64,000 nucleotides of DNA from a bacterium. GTDB lineage: Bacteria > 4484-113 > JAFGCY01. This document shows positions 25,549-33,040 of this stretch, in pieces. The position numbers and the translations under genes are program-made. The notes below the pieces were generated by a model. It saw only the letters and a list, made by a program, of their open reading frames with translations. It did no database searches and was not told the DNA's origin. The stretch lies in the NCBI GenBank assembly GCA_020849855.1, contig JADZFO010000047.1, positions 1 to 64,000 on the forward strand, read 5' to 3'. Position 1 is the first letter of the stretch. Every line of letters starts with the position of its first letter.

Positions 25549-27080
25549 GAGAACAACTCCTCGTAGCCAGCGGTCACGGAGGCCAGCAGATCCGGTTTGT
25601 CCAGGCAGTCTGCGATTACGCTGCACAGTATTTTCACGCCAGTTTCAATTTCCTCTGCACGGCTGCGCGAGAAGGACAGCCGCAGCGCCGGCCTGTCCTT
25701 GCGGTCAGGCATGCAGAAAGCCGCGGGCAGAAACTCAACCCCCGCATCCCGGCAGAAGGAGAGAAGTGGAACAGACATAATCTGCTCCGGAAGCTCAACC
25801 CAAACCGAAAAACCGCCCGCCGGGATGCGGAAACGGCAGCCTTCCGGAAGATGCTTGCGCAGGGTCTCACACATGATATCGCGGCGCTGCCGGTATTCCT
25901 TTACCGAGCGCCGCACGTGCTTTTCGAAGTGTCCCTTGAGGATGAATTCATGCAGCAGGGCCTGCAGGAAATAGCTGTCGCCAACGTCGGAACCCAGCTT
26001 AGCCATCACCAGGGGCCAGGAGATCGCCGCCGGGCAGGTGATCCAGCCAATGCGCAGGCCTGGCAGGAAGGACTTGCTGAAAGTGCCGATGTGGATCACA
26101 TAGCCGCCAGGGTCAATGGACTTCAGCGGCGGCGGGGCCTCGCCTTCGTAGCGCAGCAGGCGGCCCCAGTCATCCTCGATGATCGGAACTCGGTGCCTTG
26201 CCGCCAGGCGGATCAGGTGTTCGCGGCGGGCCTGGCTCATTGTCACGCCGGTCGGGTTGTGATAGGTCGGGATCGTGATTACCGCCCGGACTTCACCCTG
26301 GGCCAGTACTCCGGCCAGATATTCCGTGTCCATGCCCTCGCCATCCATCGGGATGGCGACGAAGTCGATGCGCTTGGCAATCAGCAGGTTCAGCAGGCCC
26401 GAGAAGCTGGGCGACTCTATGGCCACACGCTGCCCGGGCCGCACCAGCAGATCCAGGACCAGAGCCAGGGAACGCTGGAAACCGCCTGTCAGGATGATGT
26501 CATTCTCGCCTTCGGCCATCGGCACGCCGGCAAGGGCCATTTCCTTCTCCAGGTACTCCACCATCGGCTGGTAGCCCTGCGGGTTGCCGCGGTCAAAGAA
26601 GAACTGCTGCGGGTACCACAGCATATTTGTGGCCACCTGCTTGATGCGCTCAAAGGGGAAGAGCACCGGGTCGGGGCTGGCCTGCGTGAAGCGGATCAGG
26701 TCACCGCCATGACGCTTGCTGCGGGGCATGCCGAAGAACTCGCTGTTGAAGCTGTAGGGCTCCCAGCGCATCGGCGGCAACTGCGCCAGGTCGCTTTGCA
26801 TTTCATCGCGGGTGCGCAGGTTGGAGCCGACCACAACGTCCGGCCGCTCGGCAATGTAGGTACCGCTGCCGTGGCGGGTCTCGATGATTCGCTCGGCCGA
26901 GAGCTCGTCAAAGGCCGTCCGCACCGTCTTGACCGAAATGCCAAGATCCCTGGCGAGCTCGCGCACGCTTGGGATCTTCGTGCCGGCCGGCAGCAGGCCA
27001 TCGCGGACCAGGTCCGTGATCTGCTGCCGGATCTGCTCATAGACCGGCGTCTTGCTTTCTCTGTCTATCTTGAGGTTCAT
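25545..27080 (-). CDS. MocR-type (GntR HTH - class I aminotransferase) regulator
   Basis: A 511-residue regulator. Residues 1-75 are a GntR winged helix (PVYEQIRQQITDLVRDGLLPAGTKIPSVRELARDLGISVKTVRTAFDELSAERII). After a linker, residues 110-500 form a fold-type I PLP domain: YHNPTG, VPIIEDDWGRLLRYEG and the PLP lysine K336 in GTFSKSFLPGLRIGW. MocR proteins use PLP or an amino compound as effector rather than for catalysis. The start ATG 27080 has GGGGGA upstream; a longer frame from 27122 is less likely. It is cotranscribed with the following lipoprotein gene, an unusual target for this class. Confidence 0.9.
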   Translation of the reverse strand: MNLKIDRESKTPVYEQIRQQITDLVRDGLLPAGTKIPSVRELARDLGISVKTVRTAFDELSAERIIETRHGSGTYIAERPDVVVGSNLRTRDEMQSDLAQLPPMRWEPYSFNSEFFGMPRSKRHGGDLIRFTQASPDPVLFPFERIKQVATNMLWYPQQFFFDRGNPQGYQPMVEYLEKEMALAGVPMAEGENDIILTGGFQRSLALVLDLLVRPGQRVAIESPSFSGLLNLLIAKRIDFVAIPMDGEGMDTEYLAGVLAQGEVRAVITIPTYHNPTGVTMSQARREHLIRLAARHRVPIIEDDWGRLLRYEGEAPPPLKSIDPGGYVIHIGTFSKSFLPGLRIGWITCPAAISWPLVMAKLGSDVGDSYFLQALLHEFILKGHFEKHVRRSVKEYRQRRDIMCETLRKHLPEGCRFRIPAGGFSVWVELPEQIMSVPLLSFCRDAGVEFLPAAFCMPDRKDRPALRLSFSRSRAEEIETGVKILCSVIADCLDKPDLLASVTAGYEELFS

Positions 27081-27095
27081 GTTCCCCCGCCTGCA

Positions 27096-27158
27096 TAGTG
27101 TATCCCATATTGAGGAACACAAAAGACACAGTAGCCGGCATAGTCTGGGTACACACTA
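27096..27158. promoter_or_regulatory. Candidate MocR operator (inverted pair)
   Basis: TAGTGTATCCC (27096-27106) and GGGTACACACTA (27147-27158) are inverted copies of one word, 40 bp apart, directly upstream of the regulator's start. A third copy, GGGATACACT, lies at 27385-27394 before the divergent lipoprotein gene. The 342-bp gap 27081-27422 holds no gene; besides these boxes it carries a short inverted stretch with TCTATC/GATAGA words (27238-27290). Confidence 0.5.
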
Positions 27159-27384
27159 AAGAAGGCCCTTTCTGTCTATCTGTAAGACCCTTATGAGTCT
27201 CAAGCTCCACCGAGGGCGGAGAAAGTACTGATACGATGCTATCTATTACTTACTCGGTGCATAAAGCGTCCATGCGTCTGACGATAGATAAATCGGAGAA
27301 AGGCGATGGTATTAGTAGATGTCTCAACATCAAGTGTGTCCCCCAAACTGTGCCGTGAATGTGTCTTTCGCATAAGGGCCTGCC

Positions 27385-27394
27385 GGGATACACT
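27385..27394. promoter_or_regulatory. Third copy of the candidate MocR box
   Basis: GGGATACACT is the exact complement of AGTGTATCCC at 27097-27106. It lies 28 bp before the GTG start of the lipoprotein gene at 27423, where a bound regulator would affect transcription. Confidence 0.4.
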
Positions 27395-27422
27395 TCGCAT
27401 GACTTCAGTCGGAGGTGTCGTT

Positions 27423-29240
27423 GTGAAAGCAACAATTACAAAGTGGATGGGCCTGCTGGTCGTGGCAGCGGTCTGGGCCTTGACGAGCTGCGGAGGCGGG
27501 ACCAGCCTTGGTCTTGAGAACGGCAGCGCGGCAAACCTGGATGACCAGATTCAGTCCGGCAATGGCCTCCCGGGCCTGCCGGATGACCGCGGTGGCGAGC
27601 GCAAGTCCAGCGCGGCGGATATCACTGTGGTCCTCGGCAGTGAGGCGATCCAGTCGCTGAACAGCGCAGTGGTCGACACAACCCTTGTCATGAGCGGCAC
27701 TGAGACCGACATGGCCTGGGGCCTTTACAAGGTCGAGGGCCTGGCCGGCCGCAAGGTGACCGGCCTGAGCATCGAGATCCTGACCGGGCCGGGCAGCAGC
27801 TACGGCGTTGGCGTCAGCAACTTCTCCGAGGGCGTCTGGGACTTCGTCCAGACCGGCAGCCTGCCGGAGTTCGAGGTGGACTTCACAGATGAGATGAGCC
27901 GCCTGACCAGCCAGATCGGCAACCTCTACTTTGTAGTGGTTACCGGCGCGGGCCAGGAAGCCACAGTGGTGCAGGCCTCGGTGCTGAGCCGCCCGCTGGA
28001 GCAGGGTGAAGTGGAGTTGCCGGCTTTCGGCCGGGAGCTGAGCGTCAGTGAGGGCCTGGCCGACAAGATCGTCGTCCAGTGGGCCGCTGTAGACGGTGCT
28101 GAGAGCTATGAGCTCTGGCGGGCAGCCGACCTGGACAACCAGGATGAGGTGCCCGAGCTGCTGGCGAGCATCCCGACCGTCGCCGAGCAGGCTTCCTACA
28201 CCTATGAAGATTCGGCCATCACCCTCGAGACCGAGTACAAGTACCGGGTGCGCGCCATCAACGCCGCCGGCCCCGGCGAGTTCACCCGCTGGCGCAGCGG
28301 CTGGGCTGGCGTAACCCCGCCCGTTGGCGAGGACCCGGCTGACGAACTGGAGCTGACCGGCAGCATTGAGGCCATTGACGAGGCCGCCATCACTGTCGGC
28401 GGCGTCAGCTTCGCGATCAACCCGGCCACTATCTGGCTGGGTGGCGACGAGCAGGTTCTGACCCAGGCGGAGTTCACCGTCGGCCTGACGGTTGAGATCA
28501 AGGGTGACTCCAACGGCAGCGGCGGCTGGAATGCCCGCAAGGTGCAGCTTGAGGATCCCGCGGTCGATGAAATGACCGTCCTTGGCAACATTGAGGTTCT
28601 GGAAGCCGAGAGCCTGACGGTTAACGGCGCGGTCTTCGCGATCACGCCCGGCACGGAGTGGCTGGACATCAACGGCATCGCTGTAGACGCCAGCGCCTTC
28701 ATGGTCGGCGACAAGGTTGAAGTTACCGGTGACAGCGATGGCCTCGGCGGCTGGAATGCCCGCGTGGTCAAGGCTGAGGATGCCGGCGCGATTGACGAGC
28801 TGACCCAGACCGGCGCGATTGAGGAGATCAGCGAGCTGAGCCTCAGCGTTAACGCCACCCCCTTCGCCATCACCATCGACACCGTCTGGCTGGACAACGC
28901 CGGTCAGCCGGCCCTGCCCGCGGACTTCCTGGTGGGCACCCTGGTTGAAGTGACCGGTGCCGCGGATGGCCTGGGCGGCTGGAACGCGCTGGTGGTGAAG
29001 ATGCAGGACGCCGGCGGCGACAACCAGATCGAGGTGATGGGCGAGATCGAGGCTATTGACCCGGCCAGCATCACGGTGGATGGCACGACTTTTGTGATCA
29101 ACGAAGCGACGGAGCTGGAAGACCAGAACAACGACCCGATTGGCCTCGAGGCCTTCACGGTCGGGCTGCTGGTGTCTGTCCAGGGCGACGCGGACGGGGA
29201 GGGCGGCTGGATCGCCACCCGGATCCGGATGGAGGACTAA
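27423..29240 (+). CDS. Lipoprotein with FN3-like domain and four DUF5666 repeats
   Basis: A 605-residue exported lipoprotein. The start is GTG 27423, with GGAGG (27411-27415) 7 nt upstream; the open frame before it is not coding. Lipobox LTSC, Cys23, followed by GGG. Residues about 202-296 resemble a fibronectin type III domain (VQWAAVDGAESYELWRA... YKYRVRAINAAGPGEF). Then four consecutive DUF5666-type units of about 73 residues run to the end, each with a GSIEAID.A.ITVGG start and a GWNAR.V end. These modules are small beta barrels of unknown ligand. It is divergent from the MocR regulator and shares its boxes. Confidence 0.82.
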   Translation: MKATITKWMGLLVVAAVWALTSCGGGTSLGLENGSAANLDDQIQSGNGLPGLPDDRGGERKSSAADITVVLGSEAIQSLNSAVVDTTLVMSGTETDMAWGLYKVEGLAGRKVTGLSIEILTGPGSSYGVGVSNFSEGVWDFVQTGSLPEFEVDFTDEMSRLTSQIGNLYFVVVTGAGQEATVVQASVLSRPLEQGEVELPAFGRELSVSEGLADKIVVQWAAVDGAESYELWRAADLDNQDEVPELLASIPTVAEQASYTYEDSAITLETEYKYRVRAINAAGPGEFTRWRSGWAGVTPPVGEDPADELELTGSIEAIDEAAITVGGVSFAINPATIWLGGDEQVLTQAEFTVGLTVEIKGDSNGSGGWNARKVQLEDPAVDEMTVLGNIEVLEAESLTVNGAVFAITPGTEWLDINGIAVDASAFMVGDKVEVTGDSDGLGGWNARVVKAEDAGAIDELTQTGAIEEISELSLSVNATPFAITIDTVWLDNAGQPALPADFLVGTLVEVTGAADGLGGWNALVVKMQDAGGDNQIEVMGEIEAIDPASITVDGTTFVINEATELEDQNNDPIGLEAFTVGLLVSVQGDADGEGGWIATRIRMED

Positions 29241-29251
29241 GCTGGAATCAG

Positions 29252-29283
29252 GGCGCGGGGCTGCCATCTGGTGGCCCCGCGCC
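29252..29283 (+). terminator. GC-rich hairpin after the DUF5666 lipoprotein
   Basis: A perfect 10-bp stem, GGCGCGGGGC (29252-29261) with GCCCCGCGCC (29274-29283), 12-nt loop, 11 nt after the stop codon. There is no T-run, so it may be a weak terminator or an mRNA 3' stabiliser. Confidence 0.5.
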
Positions 29284-29380
29284 TGGTGAAACTGACGCAG
29301 TGGGACCCTCCCACCAACTGAACTTTGAAATCAATCCAATCGCAGGACGGGAGTAACTCCCCCTAACCACGGAGGCAGTC

Positions 29381-29482
29381 ATGCGTGTGCATGAAACAGC
29401 CCGCCGCCGGCTCAAGTTGGCGGCACTGGGATGGCTTCGCAGCTTCTGGGTCTGGCTAAACAGCCCCGAGCTGCAGGATTAG
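29381..29482 (+). CDS. Small ORF of 33 residues with strong ribosome site
   Basis: Reads MRVHETARRRLKLAALGWLR and on to WLNSPELQD. GGAGG ends 5 nt before the ATG, as good as any site in the window. The peptide is basic and amphipathic, with a Trp-rich hydrophobic middle that could lie on a membrane. It sits alone between two lipoprotein genes in a 312-bp gap otherwise empty apart from the hairpin at 29252. I do not recognise it. Confidence 0.4.
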   Translation: MRVHETARRRLKLAALGWLRSFWVWLNSPELQD

Positions 29483-29552
29483 TAGAAATCAAGGCGCGTG
29501 AGCGCTGTCGAACCACAAGCGCTGAGCGCAAGATCAACAGGAGAGAAACAAC

Positions 29553-30908
29553 ATGAAGAACACCAAGAACCTTATTGCCCTGGCGGCCCTGACGGGCCTG
29601 TCCCTGATCGCTGCTTCCTGCGGAGGCGGCGGTGGCGGCCCGGTCAACCCCGGCGGCGGCGGCCCGGCGGCCGGCACGGCTGACCTGACCGGCACCCTCA
29701 AGGAAGGCGCGGGCGGCCGCGTGACCAGCACCGTCGGCGACGGCCTCTCCGGCATTCCGGTGAGCCTGATCAACACGGTCACCGGCGCATTGCAGGGTAC
29801 GGACACCACCAGCGCCAGCGGCAATTTCGAGTTCAAGGCGATCCCCAGCGGCAGCAGTTATCTGGTCAAGGTGGAGTTCACCTCCAGCAAGGACCTGGAT
29901 GGCGACGGCAGCAATGACCAGGTTGAGCTTTACTTCCCGGTCAGCGTGGCCGACCAGAGCATCACCAACCTGATCCAGACCATCGGTGTTGATGACAGCA
30001 ACAATGACGGCAGCGACGACTCGCTGGTTGTGAAGACCGAAATCGGCGACGACAACGGCCACCGCGAGAGCCATCACCGCCAGCACCGTTTCCGCGACGG
30101 CCAGACCGTTGACGACAGCAACAACAACGGCAGCTTCAGCGATGACAGCGGCTTTGACGACAGCAACTGCGACAACCTGCCGGACAGCAGCTCCAGTTCG
30201 GGCGGCTCCATGGGCAGCGGCATCGAGCTCTTCGGCGCCATCAGCAGCATCGACAGCAGCAGCTTCACGGTGAATGGCGTCACCTTCAGCTTCACCTCTG
30301 CCACCGAGTGGCACGTGGGCGACCGCAGCCATGCCAGCCCCAGCGAGTTCCCGGTCGGCACTGAGGTCAAGGTTGAAGGCTTCAAGGCGGCCAACGGCGG
30401 CTTTGTGGCCACGGAAGTAAAGACCGGCCAGGGCTCCAGCGATGACGACCCCGGCAGCGGCTTCCACGTCGAGACCTTTGGCACCCTGGAGGCGCTGGGC
30501 GTTGACGGCTTCACCGTTGGCGGCACGCGCTTCAAGTTCAACGCCGGCACTGAGTGGAAGCTCAATGGCGAGCACGTCAGCGTTGACTCCTTCAGCAACG
30601 GTATGTCCGTCAAGGTCGAGGCCGTGCCGGAAGGCGAGGGCTATGTGGCCATCGAAGTGAAGAGCGGGACCGACAGCGGCTCTGGCGGCGATGACGACGA
30701 CGACGACAACTCCGGTTCCGGCGGCGGCGACGACAACGATGACGACGACGACAACTCCGGCTCTGGCGGCGATGACGACAACGACGACGACAGCAACGAC
30801 GACAACGGCGGCGATGACGACAGCAATGACGACAACGGCGGCGATGACTCCGGAACTGATGGCGGCGGCGACGACGGCACGCCGGATCAGGGCAGCGGCG
30901 ACAACTAG
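29553..30908 (+). CDS. Lipoprotein with carboxypeptidase-regulatory-like domain, DUF5666-like units and Asp-rich tail
   Basis: A 451-residue exported lipoprotein (lipobox AASC, Cys23, then a Gly run); AGGAGAG precedes ATG 29553. Residues 40-150 look like a carboxypeptidase-D regulatory beta sandwich (LSGIPVSLINTVTGALQGTDTTSASGNFEFKAIPSGSSYLVKV). Two DUF5666-like units follow (about 225-300 and 308-370; pattern F.V.GV.F.F..ATEW..G). From about 375 the protein is a tail of Asp, Gly, Ser and Asn runs coded by imperfect GAC/GGC repeats. The tail may bind calcium or keep the protein extended. It is related in modules to the lipoprotein at 27.4 kb. Confidence 0.8.
   Translation: MKNTKNLIALAALTGLSLIAASCGGGGGGPVNPGGGGPAAGTADLTGTLKEGAGGRVTSTVGDGLSGIPVSLINTVTGALQGTDTTSASGNFEFKAIPSGSSYLVKVEFTSSKDLDGDGSNDQVELYFPVSVADQSITNLIQTIGVDDSNNDGSDDSLVVKTEIGDDNGHRESHHRQHRFRDGQTVDDSNNNGSFSDDSGFDDSNCDNLPDSSSSSGGSMGSGIELFGAISSIDSSSFTVNGVTFSFTSATEWHVGDRSHASPSEFPVGTEVKVEGFKAANGGFVATEVKTGQGSSDDDPGSGFHVETFGTLEALGVDGFTVGGTRFKFNAGTEWKLNGEHVSVDSFSNGMSVKVEAVPEGEGYVAIEVKSGTDSGSGGDDDDDDNSGSGGGDDNDDDDDNSGSGGDDDNDDDSNDDNGGDDDSNDDNGGDDSGTDGGGDDGTPDQGSGDN
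30680..30905 (+). repeat. Low-complexity GAC/GGC repeat coding Asp-Gly-Ser tail
   Basis: Imperfect tandem units such as AACTCCGG(C/T)TC(T/C)GGCGGCGA and runs of GACGAC make up the 3' end of the lipoprotein gene. The unit length is a multiple of three, so copy changes would keep the frame and alter tail length. Confidence 0.7.
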
Positions 30909-30972
30909 AAATCTCGGCTGTGATGCATCCGGCAGTTTCCTGGCAGGGCTGCAGGGATGAATCTGAAAGAGG

Positions 30973-31000
30973 GGCCCGGCGCAAGCCGGGCCTTCTTTTT
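30973..31000 (+). terminator. Rho-independent terminator
   Basis: GGCCCGGC (30973-30980), GCAA loop, GCCGGGCC (30985-30992), then TTCTTTTT. It ends the lipoprotein transcript 65 bp after its stop codon. Confidence 0.9.
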
Positions 31001-31143
31001 GCATGCAGTGTTGCACTTTCAAATCCGCAGTGGCTGGGCAAAGGACGACCTGGCAATTCCTGACAGCAATTCCATCACAGTTGAAATTTTTTGGCGAGAA
31101 AACAGATAGTACTTAGTGGCATTGATGTTGAGCGAGGTGGACC

Positions 31144-32775
31144 ATGTCAAGCAAAGCTCTTGTCCCCGCCAAGCTGCTGCTCTTCCTCCTTGTCATGGGC
31201 TCGTGTTCGACCCTTTCGCCCATGACGCAGGATCCAGAGCCTCCCGCTGACTTCCCGGCTCCTGCGACTGCTCTTTCAGCTGCGGACAGGGAAGTCAGTG
31301 TGGACAACATCCTCAAGCGCAAAGGCTACGATGCGATCCCCGGCATGACCCATAACTGGTCAGTCGATGACGTTGCAGGCCGGTTCAGCCCCGTGCAGTT
31401 CCCAGGGACCAGCGCGTGGCCGAATGCCGCCTTTGCAATTTACGAACTGACGCCGGTGGACTATTCAGGCCCCAGTGTGATCCGCCTGCGCTGGGACAGT
31501 GTCCCGGCCGACTACAGCGAGCTCTGGTTTGGCCTGGCTAACTTTGTCAGCGGACGCTGGGAATGGCACGCAGGTACCGGGCTGAATCAGTACTTCTTCT
31601 ACGGGCATGAGAGCGAGTACCTGGATGAGCTCTCCGGGCGGATGCTGATTGCGCTTGTGCTGTGTGGCCAGAATGAAGCGGTACTGGCCCGCGTTGCGAT
31701 TGGCTTCAACCAGGCTGATGACTGGTCGATGGTTGGGCGGGACCAGCGCAGACAATCCCGCGGTACTGTCCCCGGGCCACTCGCTCCGACACTCAAGTGG
31801 AAGTATGAGTGTGGCTCCGCGACATTCTCTTCACCTGTGCTGGCGCCCAATGGGATGCTCTACTTTGGCAGCAACAGCGCCGGGCTTCAGGCTGTGCGTC
31901 CTGACGGAGTGCTGAGCTGGAGCTTCGATACCGGCGCCACAGGCGTCGGCAGCCCTGCCGTGGGTAGCGATGGCACGGTATACATGGGGGCCGCCGACGG
32001 GAACATCTATGCCCTGCACCCTGACGGCACAGTGGCCTGGAGCTACCCCACGGAATCGAACATCGTCAGCAGTCCTGCAATCGATCCAAATGGCAGGGTC
32101 TACTGCGGCAGCAACGACGGCAAGCTCTATGTGCTGAAAGCGGATGGCTCTCTGGCCTGGTCAGCCCCCCTGGGCGACGCCAGCCACGAAGGCGCCGCCA
32201 TTGACCTTGATGGCAACGTGTATCTGCCCTGCTGGGACAACTATATGTATGCCTTTGGCCCTGACGGAAGCTTCAAATGGAGTCAGGACAGCGGCAATCT
32301 GATGTATCAGCATCCGGTTGTTGGCGATCAGGGCGAGCTTTATGTAGCCTGCTGGGACAACCGGCTGCTGTCCCTGGCACTGGCGGATGGAGCGCTGGCC
32401 TGGGACTTCGACATCGGAGAATGGCAGTGCGGGGCACCGGCCCTGGCCGCAGACGGCACGATCTATGCTCCATCTTCTGTCCGGGGCATCGGGGACAAGT
32501 CTCTCTACGCCCTGGATCCGGACGGCGCCGTCAAGTGGAGCTACAGTGCAGAAGGGATGTTCTCGACACCAGTTGTCGATTTGAACGGCGACATCTACTT
32601 CGTGCTCGACGATGGCAGGGTCATCTCGCTGGACAGCAGCGGTGCGTTCCGCTGGGAGTTCGCGGTCGATGGTGGCATGTACGGCACGCCGGCCCTGGGA
32701 GCTGACGGGACTTTGTATGTCCTGACTTCCGCCGGCAGCCTCTACGCCATTGGCCCCGGCGCGGGGCTCTTCTAG
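31144..32775 (+). CDS. PQQ-type beta-propeller lipoprotein
   Basis: A 543-residue exported lipoprotein (lipobox MGSC, Cys21). Residues about 55-200 form a domain shared with the PKD lipoprotein at 8.3 kb (FGLANFVSGRWEWHAG here, AVANYSADRWDWY there). From about 215 to the end run seven or so outer-membrane-assembly/PQQ-type blades: repeated DG.L.WSF.TG....SPAVGSDGTVYMGAADGNIYAL. The family includes scaffold proteins and quinoprotein dehydrogenases; no dehydrogenase active site is seen, so binding is more likely. GAGGTGGACC lies before ATG 31144. It is the last host gene before the tRNAs. Confidence 0.85.
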   Translation: MSSKALVPAKLLLFLLVMGSCSTLSPMTQDPEPPADFPAPATALSAADREVSVDNILKRKGYDAIPGMTHNWSVDDVAGRFSPVQFPGTSAWPNAAFAIYELTPVDYSGPSVIRLRWDSVPADYSELWFGLANFVSGRWEWHAGTGLNQYFFYGHESEYLDELSGRMLIALVLCGQNEAVLARVAIGFNQADDWSMVGRDQRRQSRGTVPGPLAPTLKWKYECGSATFSSPVLAPNGMLYFGSNSAGLQAVRPDGVLSWSFDTGATGVGSPAVGSDGTVYMGAADGNIYALHPDGTVAWSYPTESNIVSSPAIDPNGRVYCGSNDGKLYVLKADGSLAWSAPLGDASHEGAAIDLDGNVYLPCWDNYMYAFGPDGSFKWSQDSGNLMYQHPVVGDQGELYVACWDNRLLSLALADGALAWDFDIGEWQCGAPALAADGTIYAPSSVRGIGDKSLYALDPDGAVKWSYSAEGMFSTPVVDLNGDIYFVLDDGRVISLDSSGAFRWEFAVDGGMYGTPALGADGTLYVLTSAGSLYAIGPGAGLF

Positions 32776-32825
32776 CTCAGGCGGCATCTGGCTGCCTGCA
32801 GGGCGCGATTTCTGCCGGGAGACGT

Positions 32826-32831
32826 TATAAT
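32826..32831 (+). promoter_or_regulatory. -10 box of the tRNA-Lys gene
   Basis: TATAAT 14 bp before the tRNA-Lys 5' end, a fitting distance for a short leader. No good -35 box is seen. Confidence 0.45.
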
Positions 32832-32844
32832 GTGTCCCGGCCGG

Positions 32845-32916
32845 GCGCCATTAGCTCAGTGGAAGAGCATCTGACTTTTAATCAGGTGGTCGAAGGTTCG
32901 AATCCTTCATGGCGCA
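32845..32916 (+). tRNA. tRNA-Lys(TTT)
   Basis: A 72-nt cloverleaf: acceptor GCGCCAT pairs with ATGGCGC, anticodon loop CTTTTAA (anticodon TTT), T-arm GAAGGTTCGAATCCTTC. CCA is not encoded. The last bases also pair with sequence just downstream (GGCGCAG 32911-32917 with CTGCGCC 32926-32932 around a T-rich loop), which could act as a trailer hairpin. Confidence 0.97.
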
Positions 32917-32968
32917 GATTTTTTTCTGCGCCGGAAGCGGAACCGAGCAGGCGCCGCAAGCCCGCCTT

Positions 32969-33040
32969 GGCCCCATAGTCTAGTGGTTAGGACGTCACTC
33001 TTTCAAGGTGAAGGTACGGGTTCGATCCCCGTTGGGGCTA
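32969..33040 (+). tRNA. tRNA-Glu(TTC), likely prophage attachment site
   Basis: A 72-nt cloverleaf: acceptor GGCCCCA with TGGGGCT, anticodon loop CTTTCAA (anticodon TTC), T-arm ACGGGTTCGATCCCCGT, discriminator A; CCA not encoded. Its 3' half (33003-33040) is also the antisense of the last codons of the serine recombinase gene, so the prophage appears to be inserted at this tRNA and to have restored its 3' end. Confidence 0.97.

Noticed and set aside
27405-29267. 620-codon open frame antisense to the DUF5666 lipoprotein gene
   Set aside because: The plus frame has a signal peptide, ribosome site and known domains; the antisense frame is an artefact of high-GC codon use and has no start signal.
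30680-30905. GAC/GGC tandem stretch as possible CRISPR or regulatory array
   Set aside because: It is a coding Asp/Gly/Ser tail, in frame to the stop codon, with no unique spacers.
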